A program made the translations under genes and the position numbers. DNA of 64,000 bases, taken from positions 62,001-126,000 of the forward strand of contig JAIBEZ010000022.1 in assembly GCA_019459485.1 (NCBI GenBank). The letters run 5' to 3'. A model generated the notes under the pieces. The model was not told the origin of the DNA. It did no database searches and saw nothing but the letters and a program-made list of their open reading frames with translations. Position 1 is the stretch's first letter. Every line of letters starts with the position of its first letter. Positions 16,581 through 25,256 of the stretch are shown piece after piece. Source of the stretch: Prolixibacteraceae bacterium (GTDB lineage: Bacteria > Bacteroidota > Bacteroidia > Bacteroidales > Prolixibacteraceae).

Positions 16581-17904
16581 AATTTAAACCTTTTTTCAGA
16601 ATTTGTTCAAAAACTTTGCGCCAACCGAGCCATTGGCCCGAATCTTTCAGCGATTCGTTGTGCCACAAGCTGACAAATGTACCATTCACATTTTTCACTT
16701 CAAACATTAACTTTTCAATCTGCTCCCAAGCTTGTTCCGAATCCATTTTCAGGTAGTTTTTCAGGGTCACATCCATAACCTGAAACGGATGAATCATCAA
16801 TTCAGTTCGCTGGTTCCGGCTTAAATCGAAAAAATGAAACGCGGTGCATGTTCCGGCCCTGAAACCGACCAGACTGGCAAATCCCATCGTGTAATCATCG
16901 GTAATTCCCGTCTTCTGCAACTGCTGATAAGTTTGAGGCATTTTTAATTTCAGAAAATGTTGCCGGCTTTTTGTAACCGGTTTCTGTATAATATCCTCTA
17001 AACGTTCTTTTTCTGTTTCGAATAGCCACGGCTTGGAATTCGAAGCATACGACGGATGAATTCCCACTTCGCAAACTGATGAAAGGTGTGCGATTAGCTG
17101 GCGAAAATTCTTGTTCCTGAAAGAAATACTTTTGTCGTATTGATTTCGATCGCCAATCAGGATAAAAAACAGGATGTGGTTTAGCAGCCCTTTGTAGGTT
17201 TCAAATATGTATTTGTATGTGTCGTAAGGATCATTTTGTAAGCCAAGAAAAACGATGAGCCGCTGTTTCAATTCGTCCCACCGTGCATTAAAAACAGCTT
17301 TCATAATTGCTCCCATCGAAACCATCAAACTTTTATTTTTGAAAGCCCAGGCATTGTCGATGTCGATGGAAGTCACAAACTGAAATGAGCGCCGGCGAAT
17401 TTTAAACTCCGGAAATTGTACTGAAATTTTTTCAGCAAGCCAATAAGCAAACATGTCCACAACTGGTTTTTGATGTATCCCAAGGCGAACCAGAATATTT
17501 TTGGAATCGGTAAAACGCTCGTGTTCGTCGGTACTTTCGGAGAGATATTCTTCGTATCGCGTAACAAGGTAAAAAGCACAGGCAAAAGGATCGAAAGGCA
17601 AAAATGAATCTCCGGAAGTTGGGAAAAATAACTGTAATTGCTGGTATTCAACTGGCTCAATTTTCTGATCAAAAATGGATTTTTGGAACAGCAAATCGCT
17701 GTATTTCAGGAATAATCCGGCGGATAAATTTGTTTGCGAATAGTTTATTTTGGGCAAGTCAGATTGCAGAAACTCATCAGTATTCGTGGTAAAAATAAGC
17801 TCAGTTCCAAGAATGGTTTTGAAGATCAGTTCAAACGTATATTCGACTCGTGGCGTAATTTCAGGAGTGAAAATTAAAAGCGTTGAAAGGTGTGTTTTTT
17901 CCAC
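16561..17904 (-). CDS. Polysaccharide deacetylase-like protein with DUF7033-type N-terminus, first gene of operon
   Basis: 447 residues. The C-terminal two-thirds is a divergent carbohydrate esterase fold: FVTSIDIDNAW, the HILFFILIGDRNQYDKS stretch, VCEVGIHPSYASNS (metal His region), VGFRAGTC and VSLWHNESL are conserved features of this group in Bacteroidota polysaccharide clusters. The N-terminal ~150 residues contain FTPEITPRVEY and FLPFDPFACAFYLVTRYEEY, typical of the DUF7033 extension. It opens the seven-gene run and lies 68 nt downstream of radC on the same strand. The substrate is unknown. Confidence 0.75.
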   Translation of the reverse strand: MEKTHLSTLLIFTPEITPRVEYTFELIFKTILGTELIFTTNTDEFLQSDLPKINYSQTNLSAGLFLKYSDLLFQKSIFDQKIEPVEYQQLQLFFPTSGDSFLPFDPFACAFYLVTRYEEYLSESTDEHERFTDSKNILVRLGIHQKPVVDMFAYWLAEKISVQFPEFKIRRRSFQFVTSIDIDNAWAFKNKSLMVSMGAIMKAVFNARWDELKQRLIVFLGLQNDPYDTYKYIFETYKGLLNHILFFILIGDRNQYDKSISFRNKNFRQLIAHLSSVCEVGIHPSYASNSKPWLFETEKERLEDIIQKPVTKSRQHFLKLKMPQTYQQLQKTGITDDYTMGFASLVGFRAGTCTAFHFFDLSRNQRTELMIHPFQVMDVTLKNYLKMDSEQAWEQIEKLMFEVKNVNGTFVSLWHNESLKDSGQWLGWRKVFEQILKKGLNYANDPS

Positions 17905-17972
17905 AGAAAACGGTTCATAGTTTCAAACCATAAAACTAACAATTTTGTCCCGGTTTTTCATTGACAATAAAA

Positions 17973-18662
17973 TCAAATCAGCCCGTCGTCGGCAAAACTA
18001 AAGTACGAACCATTCCCGATTATTATATGGTCGAGTACCGGAATATCCATGTGCTTCCCGGCTTCTTTGATCTTTTTGGTAATCTCCTTGTCAGCTTCGC
18101 TGGGCACCAGGTTTCCTGAAGGGTGGTTGTGACACAAGATGATGGAACAGGCCAGTTTGTCGAGCGCCATTTTCAGGATAATTCGCACATCAATCACTGT
18201 TCCTGCGAGGCCACCCTGACTCACAATCATTTTATCGATTACCAGATTGTTGCGATTGAGCAAAAGTACCCAAAATTCTTCGTGCGGAAGGTCGCTCAGC
18301 AAAGGTTTAAAAATGGCTGCCGCATCGCCGCTGGTGATCACTTTGGGTTTTTCGTCGGGTTCCGATTCTTTTCGGCGACGCCCAAGTTCCATCGCTGCCG
18401 CAATTGTTATCGCTTTTGCCGGTCCGATACCTTTGAACTTTTGCAAGTCGTTAATGTTCTTTTTGCCCAATTCGTTGAGGTTGTTGTTTACCGATGCCAT
18501 AATCCGGCGCGAGACTTCAACCGCCGATTCTTCCAGATTTCCGGACCCAATCAAAATGGCAATCAACTCGGCTTCCGACAATGAACGGACTCCTTTGGCC
18601 TGCATTTTCTCACGTGGACGGTCTTCAACAGCCCATTCCTTGATACTTGGTTTCTTGTACAT
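17973..18662 (-). CDS. radC: RadC family JAB-domain protein
   Basis: 229 residues, the normal RadC length. The N-terminal helix-hairpin-helix part (ELIAILIGSG, LQKFKGIGPAKAITIAAAMELGRR) is followed by the JAB/MPN domain with the metal motif CHNHPSGNLVPSEAD. Despite the name its DNA-repair role is doubtful; the domain resembles deubiquitinase-type metallopeptidases. It is upstream of the seven-gene operon on the same strand. A perfect 12-bp palindrome TTAGTTAACTAA lies just before it at 18675-18686. Confidence 0.93.
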   Translation of the reverse strand: MYKKPSIKEWAVEDRPREKMQAKGVRSLSEAELIAILIGSGNLEESAVEVSRRIMASVNNNLNELGKKNINDLQKFKGIGPAKAITIAAAMELGRRRKESEPDEKPKVITSGDAAAIFKPLLSDLPHEEFWVLLLNRNNLVIDKMIVSQGGLAGTVIDVRIILKMALDKLACSIILCHNHPSGNLVPSEADKEITKKIKEAGKHMDIPVLDHIIIGNGSYFSFADDGLI

Positions 18663-18674
18663 CTTAGTGTTTGT

Positions 18675-18686
18675 TTAGTTAACTAA
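18675..18686. promoter_or_regulatory. Perfect 12-bp palindrome upstream of radC
   Basis: TTAGTTAACTAA lies 12 nt upstream of the radC start, between it and the GH2 stop. It could be an operator, but being AT-rich and short it may be chance. Confidence 0.3.
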
Positions 18687-18721
18687 GTTATGAAACTGAA
18701 ATGAGATGGCCAAACCGAATT

Positions 18722-21700
18722 TTATTTCCTGAACGGTTCAAAAACCATCTGAAACTTCCTTTCTGACGGCATCACCCGGTATTTATTCAGTACCGAAATG
18801 GCTGTACAGCCCACTCCACTTAAAGCGTAATCCAGATTCAAAGTTACACCGTCAAAAGGTTTTAGCTGAAACGGATACCATGCCCGTGAAAGATTGTCGG
18901 ACTGCACATTTTGCGCACTGAAGTTGAATGGTTCTGACGCCGAAATCGTTACACCAACTCCCTGTGCATTTTGAAGTGTTGTCCAGCGAACATCCGTTTT
19001 GTTGCCGTTTTCCTGCGGAATCAAATAAGGTACATATTGCTCTGCAACCGAACCTGAATAAGTTCCGATTTTCGCGCCGGTTTTGCGGTCGGGATAGGTT
19101 TCGAACGGGCCGCGGCCATACCATTTTACCTGATCGAACGATTGGTTCAGCACCATCTGAATTCCTACCCGTGGCAGCCATTCCGGCATTTTTCCATTGG
19201 GAGTCACGGTATGGTCGAGCGTCATTTTTCCTGAACCCGAAATAGTGAACTCAAACCGGTTTTCAAACGCTGTCGTTTTTTCAGGATTTGCAGTATGACT
19301 TTCAATCACCAGTTTTATTTCTTCGGAATGTTTTGTCCAGCTGATGCGGTCGGCTTTGGTAGTCAACTTGTCCAGACCATGCGCAAACCAAGCATTCGAT
19401 TGACCTGATCCCATTCCGGGTGTGCGTGTTAATCCTGATTGCCAGTTGGTCCATTGATCGATATCGTTGGCAAGCGGGGCACGCCAAACGTTCAGGTTCA
19501 ATCCTTCTTTCAGCAATTCGGTTCCGTCGAAAATGATGGAAGTCAGGCTTCCTGTTTTTTTGCTGAACGAATAGGTAAAATTATTCCCTTGAACCTTGAT
19601 CATATCACTCGTTTCTGTGATTTCAGGAGCAGGCAGATTTACAGTTGAAATAGCATGAGCCGGATCCACTTTCAAAGGCAACTGATCCCACGCCAGTTCA
19701 AAGCCTTTTGCGGCCCAGGGCTTGTCTGCTTTCTGCCGGAAGCTCACCAGCAGAAAGTATTCTTTTCCGGCTTCCTTAGTGAAAGGCAGATAGGGAACGA
19801 TGTATTTTGCCTTTCTCAAAGCGGAAACTGATGTTTCCAAAGTTCCTTCTTTTACCACCGCTCCTTCACACTGCAACTGCCAAACGGCATCGAGTTCGCT
19901 CGTGTTGGTAAAGTGCATCCTGTTCCAGATTTCTACTTCGCCTTTTGTTTCGTCGAGCATTTTAACAGAAACTGGCTGTGCCGATTTTTTGATCTGCCAC
20001 ATTTCGGGCTGCGGGGTGCGGTCGGGCCAAATGTTACCGTAAGTACGGCCTCCAACTCCCATACTGAAAAACTCCTGCCCGGTTTTTTGCTCATCGAAAT
20101 CGAGCCAGCAAAGCGCCGATTTTTTCATGTCTTCGGTCGGATTCAGCAAATCCTGAACATTAACTGCACGATCGAAAATAGCCAACTGATCGAATGCTGC
20201 GTTGCTGTAATGATTGGGGTTTTCCTGCGCTTCAATCTCCGGATTGCGGCCAAGGTTGATTGGGAAAGGTTTGTTTTCGATGGTTAGGGTGCAAGCTACT
20301 TCGGCTTTCTTTTCGCCATCAATATACAATTGAAGTTGTGTTCCGTTATAAATTCCGCTTACCAGATGCCAGTTGTTTTGCCAGTTTGCAGGAAGAGTGG
20401 TTTTTACACTGGTTTTCTTCCGGTCACCCACATAGAATTCCAACTCTGTTTCGCTGATTTGTTCAATACCAAATTGATAAAATCCTTTCGACAGGAAAGT
20501 TCCGTTGCCGTTCCACTCGCGGGGTTTCACCCAAAACGAAACGGTCAACGCTTTTCCTGAAATGTCAAGTTTTGGGTCGCGGTACAATTCCACCCAGGTA
20601 TCGGTTCCGGTGAGTTGAACGGCCTTGCCAAATTTTCCGGCGACCAGTTCAGTTTTGCCCATTAATGCAGCGTCCAGTTTGTTTCCTGAAGCATCAGGAG
20701 AGCTGATGTAATTTTCGCGCAACCCCGGACTTACAAAATCCCAAATTGCACCACCCATCAGGCGCGGATACTCATAGATTACATGCCAGTATTCGTCCAG
20801 TCCGCCCATGCTGTTGCCGGCAGCCGACAAATATTCGTCCATAAACGACGGACGAGGATCTATTTCTTCAGGAGATTGACCAAAGAACACTTTCAATTCG
20901 AAAGGCGTTCCGTAGCGCGGGCCAATAATATCTTCACATTTCACTGGATTATTTTTTCCCGGATGATCAAGGTCGTTTCCGCCGTACATCCATGCCGGAC
21001 GGCTCGGATCGAGTCGCTTTCCGGCAGCAATTACTTCGCAGATGTTGAAACCCGAACCACTTTCATTTCCGGCACTCCAGAAGATGATACTTGGGTGATT
21101 GCGATCGCGCAGCACCATTTTTTCAGCACGCTCCACGTACGATTTGGTCCATTCGGGCATTTGGGAGATAAATTCGGTGGCATGAGCTTCCACTCCAGCT
21201 TCGTCCACGATATAAATGCCAATTTCATCAGCCAGTTCCAGGTATTCTTTTACCGGTGGGTAGTGACAAGTTCGCACGCAGTTGATGTTGAACTGCTTCA
21301 TCAGGAACATGTCTTTGCGAATGGTTTCCACATCCATCGTGTGTCCCAAATCGGGATGCTGCATGTGGCTGTTAACGCCGTTCAGTTTTATTGGCGCACC
21401 ATTCACATAAAAAACCTGATTCCTTACTTCCACTTCTTTAAAGCCAATCCGTTCGGCCAGCGCTTCCGTAGTTTTTCCTGAAGCATCCACCAGTTCGAAG
21501 CCAATTCGGTACAAATTGGGCTTTTCGTCCGACCATTTCAATGGCGATTTGACCGGTGCATTCAGCCGGATCGTTGTTTTTTCTCCAGCTGCCAGTCGTA
21601 TTTTTTCTGAGATGAGGTTCTCTAAAACCATCCGGTTCTGTGCATCGAACAGGCTAACTTTCACCTGATAATCCTGAACCGGGACCGATGAATAATTCTG

Positions 21701-22507
21701 GATTTCGGCTTCCACTTTAAGGGTGGCATCCTCGTATTTATCATCAAGGTCGGTCACTACATAGTAATCTCGGATGTGTACTTTGGGCGTGGCCATCAGG
21801 TAAACGCTGCGGAATATTCCGCCCAGCCGCCACATGTCCTGATCTTCGTTGTAAATGCCGTCGGAATACTGAAAAACCATCACCGAAACCGTGTTCTTTC
21901 CGGGTTTTACCAGTTTGGTCACATCGAATTCGGCGGGTTCGTTGGCGCCCTGGTTGTAGCCCACTTCCTGACCATTTACCCAAACAAAATAGGCAGAGGC
22001 AACGCCCTCGAAATGAAGGAAAAGCTGCTTGTCTTTGAAGTTAGCAGGTACGGTGAATGTTTTGCGGTAGGAGCCAACCGGATTGTAATCGCGCGGAATT
22101 TTGGGTGGATCGGATTTAAACGGTTGCGCAACATTGCGGAAAATCTTCTCGCCCCAACCCTGCATCTGCCACATTCCGGGAACAGCAATTTCGGCCATGC
22201 CTTTTTCGCTGAAATCGTTCCTGAGAAAGTTTTTATTGATGCCATCGGGATTGACGGTATAAAGAAACTTCCATTTGCCGTCGAGCGAAAGGAAGCCCGA
22301 CGATTGTGTTTTATCGCGGGTAAAGGCTTTATCCAAGTTGGCGTAGGGCAACAGCGGAACATGGCCTTCTTCCTGATTGAGGCCGATCATCTGCGGATTT
22401 TCGATGTAATCGTAGATGTTTTCGAGGAAAGGATTGTGCTGGGCAACCAACGATTGCATACTGAAAACCAGCAAAATGACAAGCGTGGAGAATTTGATTC
22501 GGTTCAT
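18722..22507 (-). CDS. Exported GH2 beta-galactosidase-type glycosidase with inserted LamG domain
   Basis: 1261 residues with an N-terminal signal peptide ending near VAQ (residue 23). LacZ-like layout: sugar-binding domain (about 60-240), Ig-like domain (245-355), TIM barrel (360-600) with acid/base Glu482 in GNESGSGFN and nucleophile Glu558 in MDEYLSAAGNSMGG, and a C-terminal Bgal_small_N-like domain (from about 970). Between barrel and C-terminus, at about 613-810, lies a concanavalin/LamG-like domain (LTVSFWVKP, LQLYIDGEKKAEV, FDQLAIFDRA). GH2 enzymes of this form are usually beta-galactosidases, but specificity cannot be read. It follows the isomerase-like gene on the same strand after a palindrome-bearing gap. 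Confidence 0.9.
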   Translation of the reverse strand: MNRIKFSTLVILLVFSMQSLVAQHNPFLENIYDYIENPQMIGLNQEEGHVPLLPYANLDKAFTRDKTQSSGFLSLDGKWKFLYTVNPDGINKNFLRNDFSEKGMAEIAVPGMWQMQGWGEKIFRNVAQPFKSDPPKIPRDYNPVGSYRKTFTVPANFKDKQLFLHFEGVASAYFVWVNGQEVGYNQGANEPAEFDVTKLVKPGKNTVSVMVFQYSDGIYNEDQDMWRLGGIFRSVYLMATPKVHIRDYYVVTDLDDKYEDATLKVEAEIQNYSSVPVQDYQVKVSLFDAQNRMVLENLISEKIRLAAGEKTTIRLNAPVKSPLKWSDEKPNLYRIGFELVDASGKTTEALAERIGFKEVEVRNQVFYVNGAPIKLNGVNSHMQHPDLGHTMDVETIRKDMFLMKQFNINCVRTCHYPPVKEYLELADEIGIYIVDEAGVEAHATEFISQMPEWTKSYVERAEKMVLRDRNHPSIIFWSAGNESGSGFNICEVIAAGKRLDPSRPAWMYGGNDLDHPGKNNPVKCEDIIGPRYGTPFELKVFFGQSPEEIDPRPSFMDEYLSAAGNSMGGLDEYWHVIYEYPRLMGGAIWDFVSPGLRENYISSPDASGNKLDAALMGKTELVAGKFGKAVQLTGTDTWVELYRDPKLDISGKALTVSFWVKPREWNGNGTFLSKGFYQFGIEQISETELEFYVGDRKKTSVKTTLPANWQNNWHLVSGIYNGTQLQLYIDGEKKAEVACTLTIENKPFPINLGRNPEIEAQENPNHYSNAAFDQLAIFDRAVNVQDLLNPTEDMKKSALCWLDFDEQKTGQEFFSMGVGGRTYGNIWPDRTPQPEMWQIKKSAQPVSVKMLDETKGEVEIWNRMHFTNTSELDAVWQLQCEGAVVKEGTLETSVSALRKAKYIVPYLPFTKEAGKEYFLLVSFRQKADKPWAAKGFELAWDQLPLKVDPAHAISTVNLPAPEITETSDMIKVQGNNFTYSFSKKTGSLTSIIFDGTELLKEGLNLNVWRAPLANDIDQWTNWQSGLTRTPGMGSGQSNAWFAHGLDKLTTKADRISWTKHSEEIKLVIESHTANPEKTTAFENRFEFTISGSGKMTLDHTVTPNGKMPEWLPRVGIQMVLNQSFDQVKWYGRGPFETYPDRKTGAKIGTYSGSVAEQYVPYLIPQENGNKTDVRWTTLQNAQGVGVTISASEPFNFSAQNVQSDNLSRAWYPFQLKPFDGVTLNLDYALSGVGCTAISVLNKYRVMPSERKFQMVFEPFRK

Positions 22508-22578
22508 GGTAGTTAGTTAAGTGTCAGGGGTACAATTATAGGGAATTTGAGGGGAGATTGCAAATTGGTAGAGGCGTG

Positions 22579-22606
22579 GTAGAGACGCGATTAATTGCGT
22601 CTCTAC
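22579..22606. repeat. Perfect palindrome with GTAGAGACGC arms
   Basis: GTAGAGACGC (22579-22588) and GCGTCTCTAC (22597-22606) are exact reverse complements around an 8-nt centre. It sits between the isomerase-like gene and the GH2 gene, 6 nt beyond the isomerase stop. Elements of this type recur in many Bacteroidota and cyanobacterial genomes. A lone GTAGAGAC half-site occurs at about 25046-25053. Confidence 0.85.
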
Positions 22607-22611
22607 GGCTG

Positions 22612-23469
22612 TTAAAACCTCACATTCTTCAAATATTCCGCACTTCCACGCAGACATTCGATTCCGTTCTGTTCGTTGTCGCGTTCCACAATGTAGTGGC
22701 GCACGCCCTGATCCCAAGCTTCGCGGAACACGGGACGAAAATCGATAATTCCGGAACCCGGACACGCAAATGATTTTTCGGGAGTGGCATCCATGTCTTT
22801 CACGTGCAGGATTTCGTAGCGTCCGGGATATTTTTTCATACATTCCACAGGATCGCCGCCGCCTTTAAGAACCCAGTAAATGTCGAGTTCTGTTTTTACG
22901 GTCTTTGGGTCGGTATTTTTCATCAGAATATCGAATGGCATTCCTTCAGAGGTGGCTTTTTCAAACTCCCAGTTGTGGTTGTGCCAGCAGAATTTGATGC
23001 CGCCTTTTTTTGCGGCTGCGCCCAGTTTGTTCAGGTTGTCAGCTGCGATTTTGCCTTCGTCGGCGGTAATGTTTTTGGCATCTGAAAGCCACGGCCAGTA
23101 ACAGACCCAGTATTTTTTGCCGATTTTGAGTGCTTCGGCAATTTTCTTTTCTGGTTCTTTCAGCATGTCAGCAATGGAACCTCCACCGGCAAATGGATTA
23201 ATTCCAAGTGATCTGCAAACCGCTTTAAATTCAGCCAGCGAATTGCCATGGTAGTTGCCGGTTTCCATTTCGGTATAGCCCATTTTGGTCAGTTTTTCGA
23301 GCGTGCCTTTCCAGTCTTCCTTCATAAAGTTACTCACGATTCCGGAAATGAACCCGATTTTATCGAGTCGGTCGGCTTTCTTTTCGAGGGCCCAGGCTGG
23401 TAATCCGGCAGATAATCCGGCCGTTGCCAGACCCATGGTTGTTAAAAATTGTCGTCGGTTGGTAGTCAT
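22612..23469 (-). CDS. Tat-exported sugar isomerase/epimerase-like TIM-barrel protein
   Basis: 285 residues. The N-terminus NRRQFLTTMGLATAGLSAGLPAWA has the twin Arg of a Tat signal. The body is a xylose-isomerase-like TIM barrel (AP_endonuc_2 family): GIVSNFMKEDW, YTEMETGNYHG, FCWHNHNWEFE, KTELDIYWVLKGGGDP, EILHVKDMD, and a late Glu in YIVERDNEQNG; these His, Asp and Glu residues form the usual metal site. Neighbours are a Tat-exported Gfo/Idh/MocA oxidoreductase upstream and a GH2 downstream, so a periplasmic sugar-modifying route is likely. The exact reaction (isomerisation, epimerisation or lyase-type chemistry on a keto sugar) is not known. Confidence 0.85.
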   Translation of the reverse strand: MTTNRRQFLTTMGLATAGLSAGLPAWALEKKADRLDKIGFISGIVSNFMKEDWKGTLEKLTKMGYTEMETGNYHGNSLAEFKAVCRSLGINPFAGGGSIADMLKEPEKKIAEALKIGKKYWVCYWPWLSDAKNITADEGKIAADNLNKLGAAAKKGGIKFCWHNHNWEFEKATSEGMPFDILMKNTDPKTVKTELDIYWVLKGGGDPVECMKKYPGRYEILHVKDMDATPEKSFACPGSGIIDFRPVFREAWDQGVRHYIVERDNEQNGIECLRGSAEYLKNVRF

Positions 23470-23520
23470 GGAAAAAATAGTTTGTAAGGTTTAATCATTG
23501 AATTTAGCAAAGTCATTAAT

Positions 23521-23610
23521 AGTCAATTGTTTCACGTCATTTAGTTGTCATTTATGGTCAAGCTTAAACAAAAAAGGACCATAAAATGACAACCAGTGAC
23601 AATAAATGAA
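23521..23610. repeat. Dispersed hairpin repeat, copy B
   Basis: GTTGTCATTTATGGTC (23544-23559) pairs with GACCATAAAATGACAAC (23577-23593) with only one bulged base, a long near-perfect stem. It lies between the Gfo/Idh gene and the isomerase-like gene, both minus strand. It shares its core with copies at 10195-10310 and 45278-45352. Confidence 0.8.
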
Positions 23611-23613
23611 CTT

Positions 23614-24948
23614 CTATACTTTCGGCAATGCCCAGGGTTTTCGGTATTCAGGAACGATATACTGATTGGCTTTTTCTGAATTCGTGAATTTACCTTTGGC
23701 TTCGTCCCAAAGCAAAAGGTTTTCGCCCGTGCGAACGGCAATGTTGGCGCTGTGTGCCGCAACTGCAACCGCACGGCCAATTTCAGGAGAGCAAACAGGT
23801 TTTTGCCGCGATTTGATGCAATCAATAAAGTTTTGGGCATGTTCCTGATGGTTCTCACCGCCTTTATCAGATTCTTCGGCTTCAGTTTTTCCTTTCTTTT
23901 CCTTGTCGTCCCACTGCGGAATCACTTTGTATCCGGCACGATCGGCCACAATTGTTCCCAGATCTCCAATAAATTCAATTCCATAATTCTTGTTCCACGG
24001 ACCGTTTTGGATTCCGGCGGTGTGTTGCCATGTAACCTGATAATCTCCAATTTCGAAAATCACCGACATGGTGTCGTAGGTTTCGTGGTTGTTGTTCGGG
24101 AAGGAAATATTTGCTCCTGAAGCCAGTATTTTATTTGGTGGAGTGGTGATGTCTTTGGCCCAAAATGCCATGTCGATGAGGTGAACGCCCCAGTCAGTAA
24201 CCAGTCCGCCGCCGTAATCCCAGAACATGCGCCACGAACCATGAAAGCGTGTTGGATTGAACGACCGCGATGGTGCAGGCCCGAGCCACATTTCAAAATC
24301 AACTCCGGCAGGGATTGCAGTGTCAGCGGTTACAGTTTGCCCAATGCCATAATTAAAATTTCCCCAGATATTGGTTTTCCGGAGTTTTCCAATTCTGCCC
24401 GATTTGATCATTTGATTGATCTTGTTCCAGTGTGCACCGCTTCGTTGTTGCTGACCTACCTGAACAACCCTGTTGTAGCGGTTTGCAGCTTTCACCATCA
24501 GGTTGCATTCTTCAATACTGTTTGCCATTGGTTTTTCAACATAAACGTCCAATCCGGCTTCGCAGGCATTTACCATCGGGAGACAGTGCCAGTGATCGGG
24601 AGTTCCGATTACTACCGCGTGCAAATCTTTATTTTCAAGTAATTTTCTGTAATCGCCGTACAATTTTGGTTTCTGATTGTAGGTTTTCAGAATTTCGGCA
24701 GCTTTGTCGTTCAGGATATTTTGGTCGATGTCGCACAGACCAATACAATTGACTCCGGGAATATTAAGGTGATTCTTCAGATCGCCAAAACCCATACTTC
24801 GGCAACCAATAAGTGCAATGTTGATTTGGTCGCTGGGAGCCAAATTTCGGGTTGCAGCCTGAATTGCTCCGGGGAAACTGCTGATCAGTCCTATTCCTGC
24901 GGTTGCTGCAACTGAATTCCGGATAAATGATCTTCGGTTTGTAGTCAT
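23614..24948 (-). CDS. Tat-exported Gfo/Idh/MocA family oxidoreductase
   Basis: 444 residues. The N-terminus NRRSFIRNSVAATAGIGLISSF is a Tat signal. The Rossmann domain follows with INIALIGCRSMGFGDL, a glycine pattern looser than the classical GxGxxG, then GLCDID, VVIGTPDHWHCLPMVNACEAGLDVYVEKPM with the conserved EKP Lys, and GWGVHLIDMAFWA in the C-terminal domain. The Tat export fits a folded enzyme exported with tightly bound NAD(P). Family members oxidise or hydrolyse sugars through 3-keto intermediates. The isomerase-like gene follows after 144 nt containing a hairpin repeat. A DUF1080 gene lies 3.1 kb away. Confidence 0.9.
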   Translation of the reverse strand: MTTNRRSFIRNSVAATAGIGLISSFPGAIQAATRNLAPSDQINIALIGCRSMGFGDLKNHLNIPGVNCIGLCDIDQNILNDKAAEILKTYNQKPKLYGDYRKLLENKDLHAVVIGTPDHWHCLPMVNACEAGLDVYVEKPMANSIEECNLMVKAANRYNRVVQVGQQQRSGAHWNKINQMIKSGRIGKLRKTNIWGNFNYGIGQTVTADTAIPAGVDFEMWLGPAPSRSFNPTRFHGSWRMFWDYGGGLVTDWGVHLIDMAFWAKDITTPPNKILASGANISFPNNNHETYDTMSVIFEIGDYQVTWQHTAGIQNGPWNKNYGIEFIGDLGTIVADRAGYKVIPQWDDKEKKGKTEAEESDKGGENHQEHAQNFIDCIKSRQKPVCSPEIGRAVAVAAHSANIAVRTGENLLLWDEAKGKFTNSEKANQYIVPEYRKPWALPKV

Positions 24949-25256
24949 TGCTGTTAAGTTAGTTGGTTAAGAAAATCGAGTCTAAATGTAGCAATTCTTT
25001 GTCAGTTTCTTTCGCCCAGACACCGTGGTGCGGATTAAGAATTGATATACGTCCGTAGAGACATACCGGGAGTTTATCAATCCCTGATTTTACAAGAGGT
25101 GCATGGAAAACCAACCACACGAGTTGATGCCAAAAGGCGGCGGAACAACCGGAGATAAAGACCTGAAAAAAGGCAGCGAAAAGCAATTGGGAATTTAAGA
25201 AGTATTATTCCTGCAATTATATTTATATTTGAGTTTTTGCTAAAACTCAATTTCTT
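24949..25256. other. 308-nt divergent intergenic region between Gfo/Idh and hybrid sensor
   Basis: It carries the outward promoters of the oxidoreductase (minus) and the hybrid regulator (plus). I see a TATATTTG box and a hairpin near the plus-strand start (annotated separately), and a lone GTAGAGAC half-site near 25046. I see no small gene or RNA. Confidence 0.6.
25224..25250 (+). promoter_or_regulatory. Promoter box and overlapping leader hairpin of hybrid regulator
   Basis: TATATTTG (25224-25231) matches TAnnTTTG exactly, 25 nt before the start codon. Overlapping its end, TTGAGTTTT (25229-25237) and AAAACTCAA (25242-25250) form a perfect 9-bp stem with a 4-nt loop that ends 6 nt before the ATG. 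It could be an operator or a translation-controlling hairpin. Confidence 0.5.

Noticed and set aside
20783-21481. Plus-strand open frame of 232 codons within the GH2 gene
   Set aside because: It runs opposite to a well-conserved catalytic region with intact GH2 motifs; rich in His and Phe as expected for a reverse frame.
24949-25256. Possible small gene or RNA in the divergent gap
   Set aside because: The open frames here are short, lack a plausible start context and have no recognisable features; the region is explained by two promoters.
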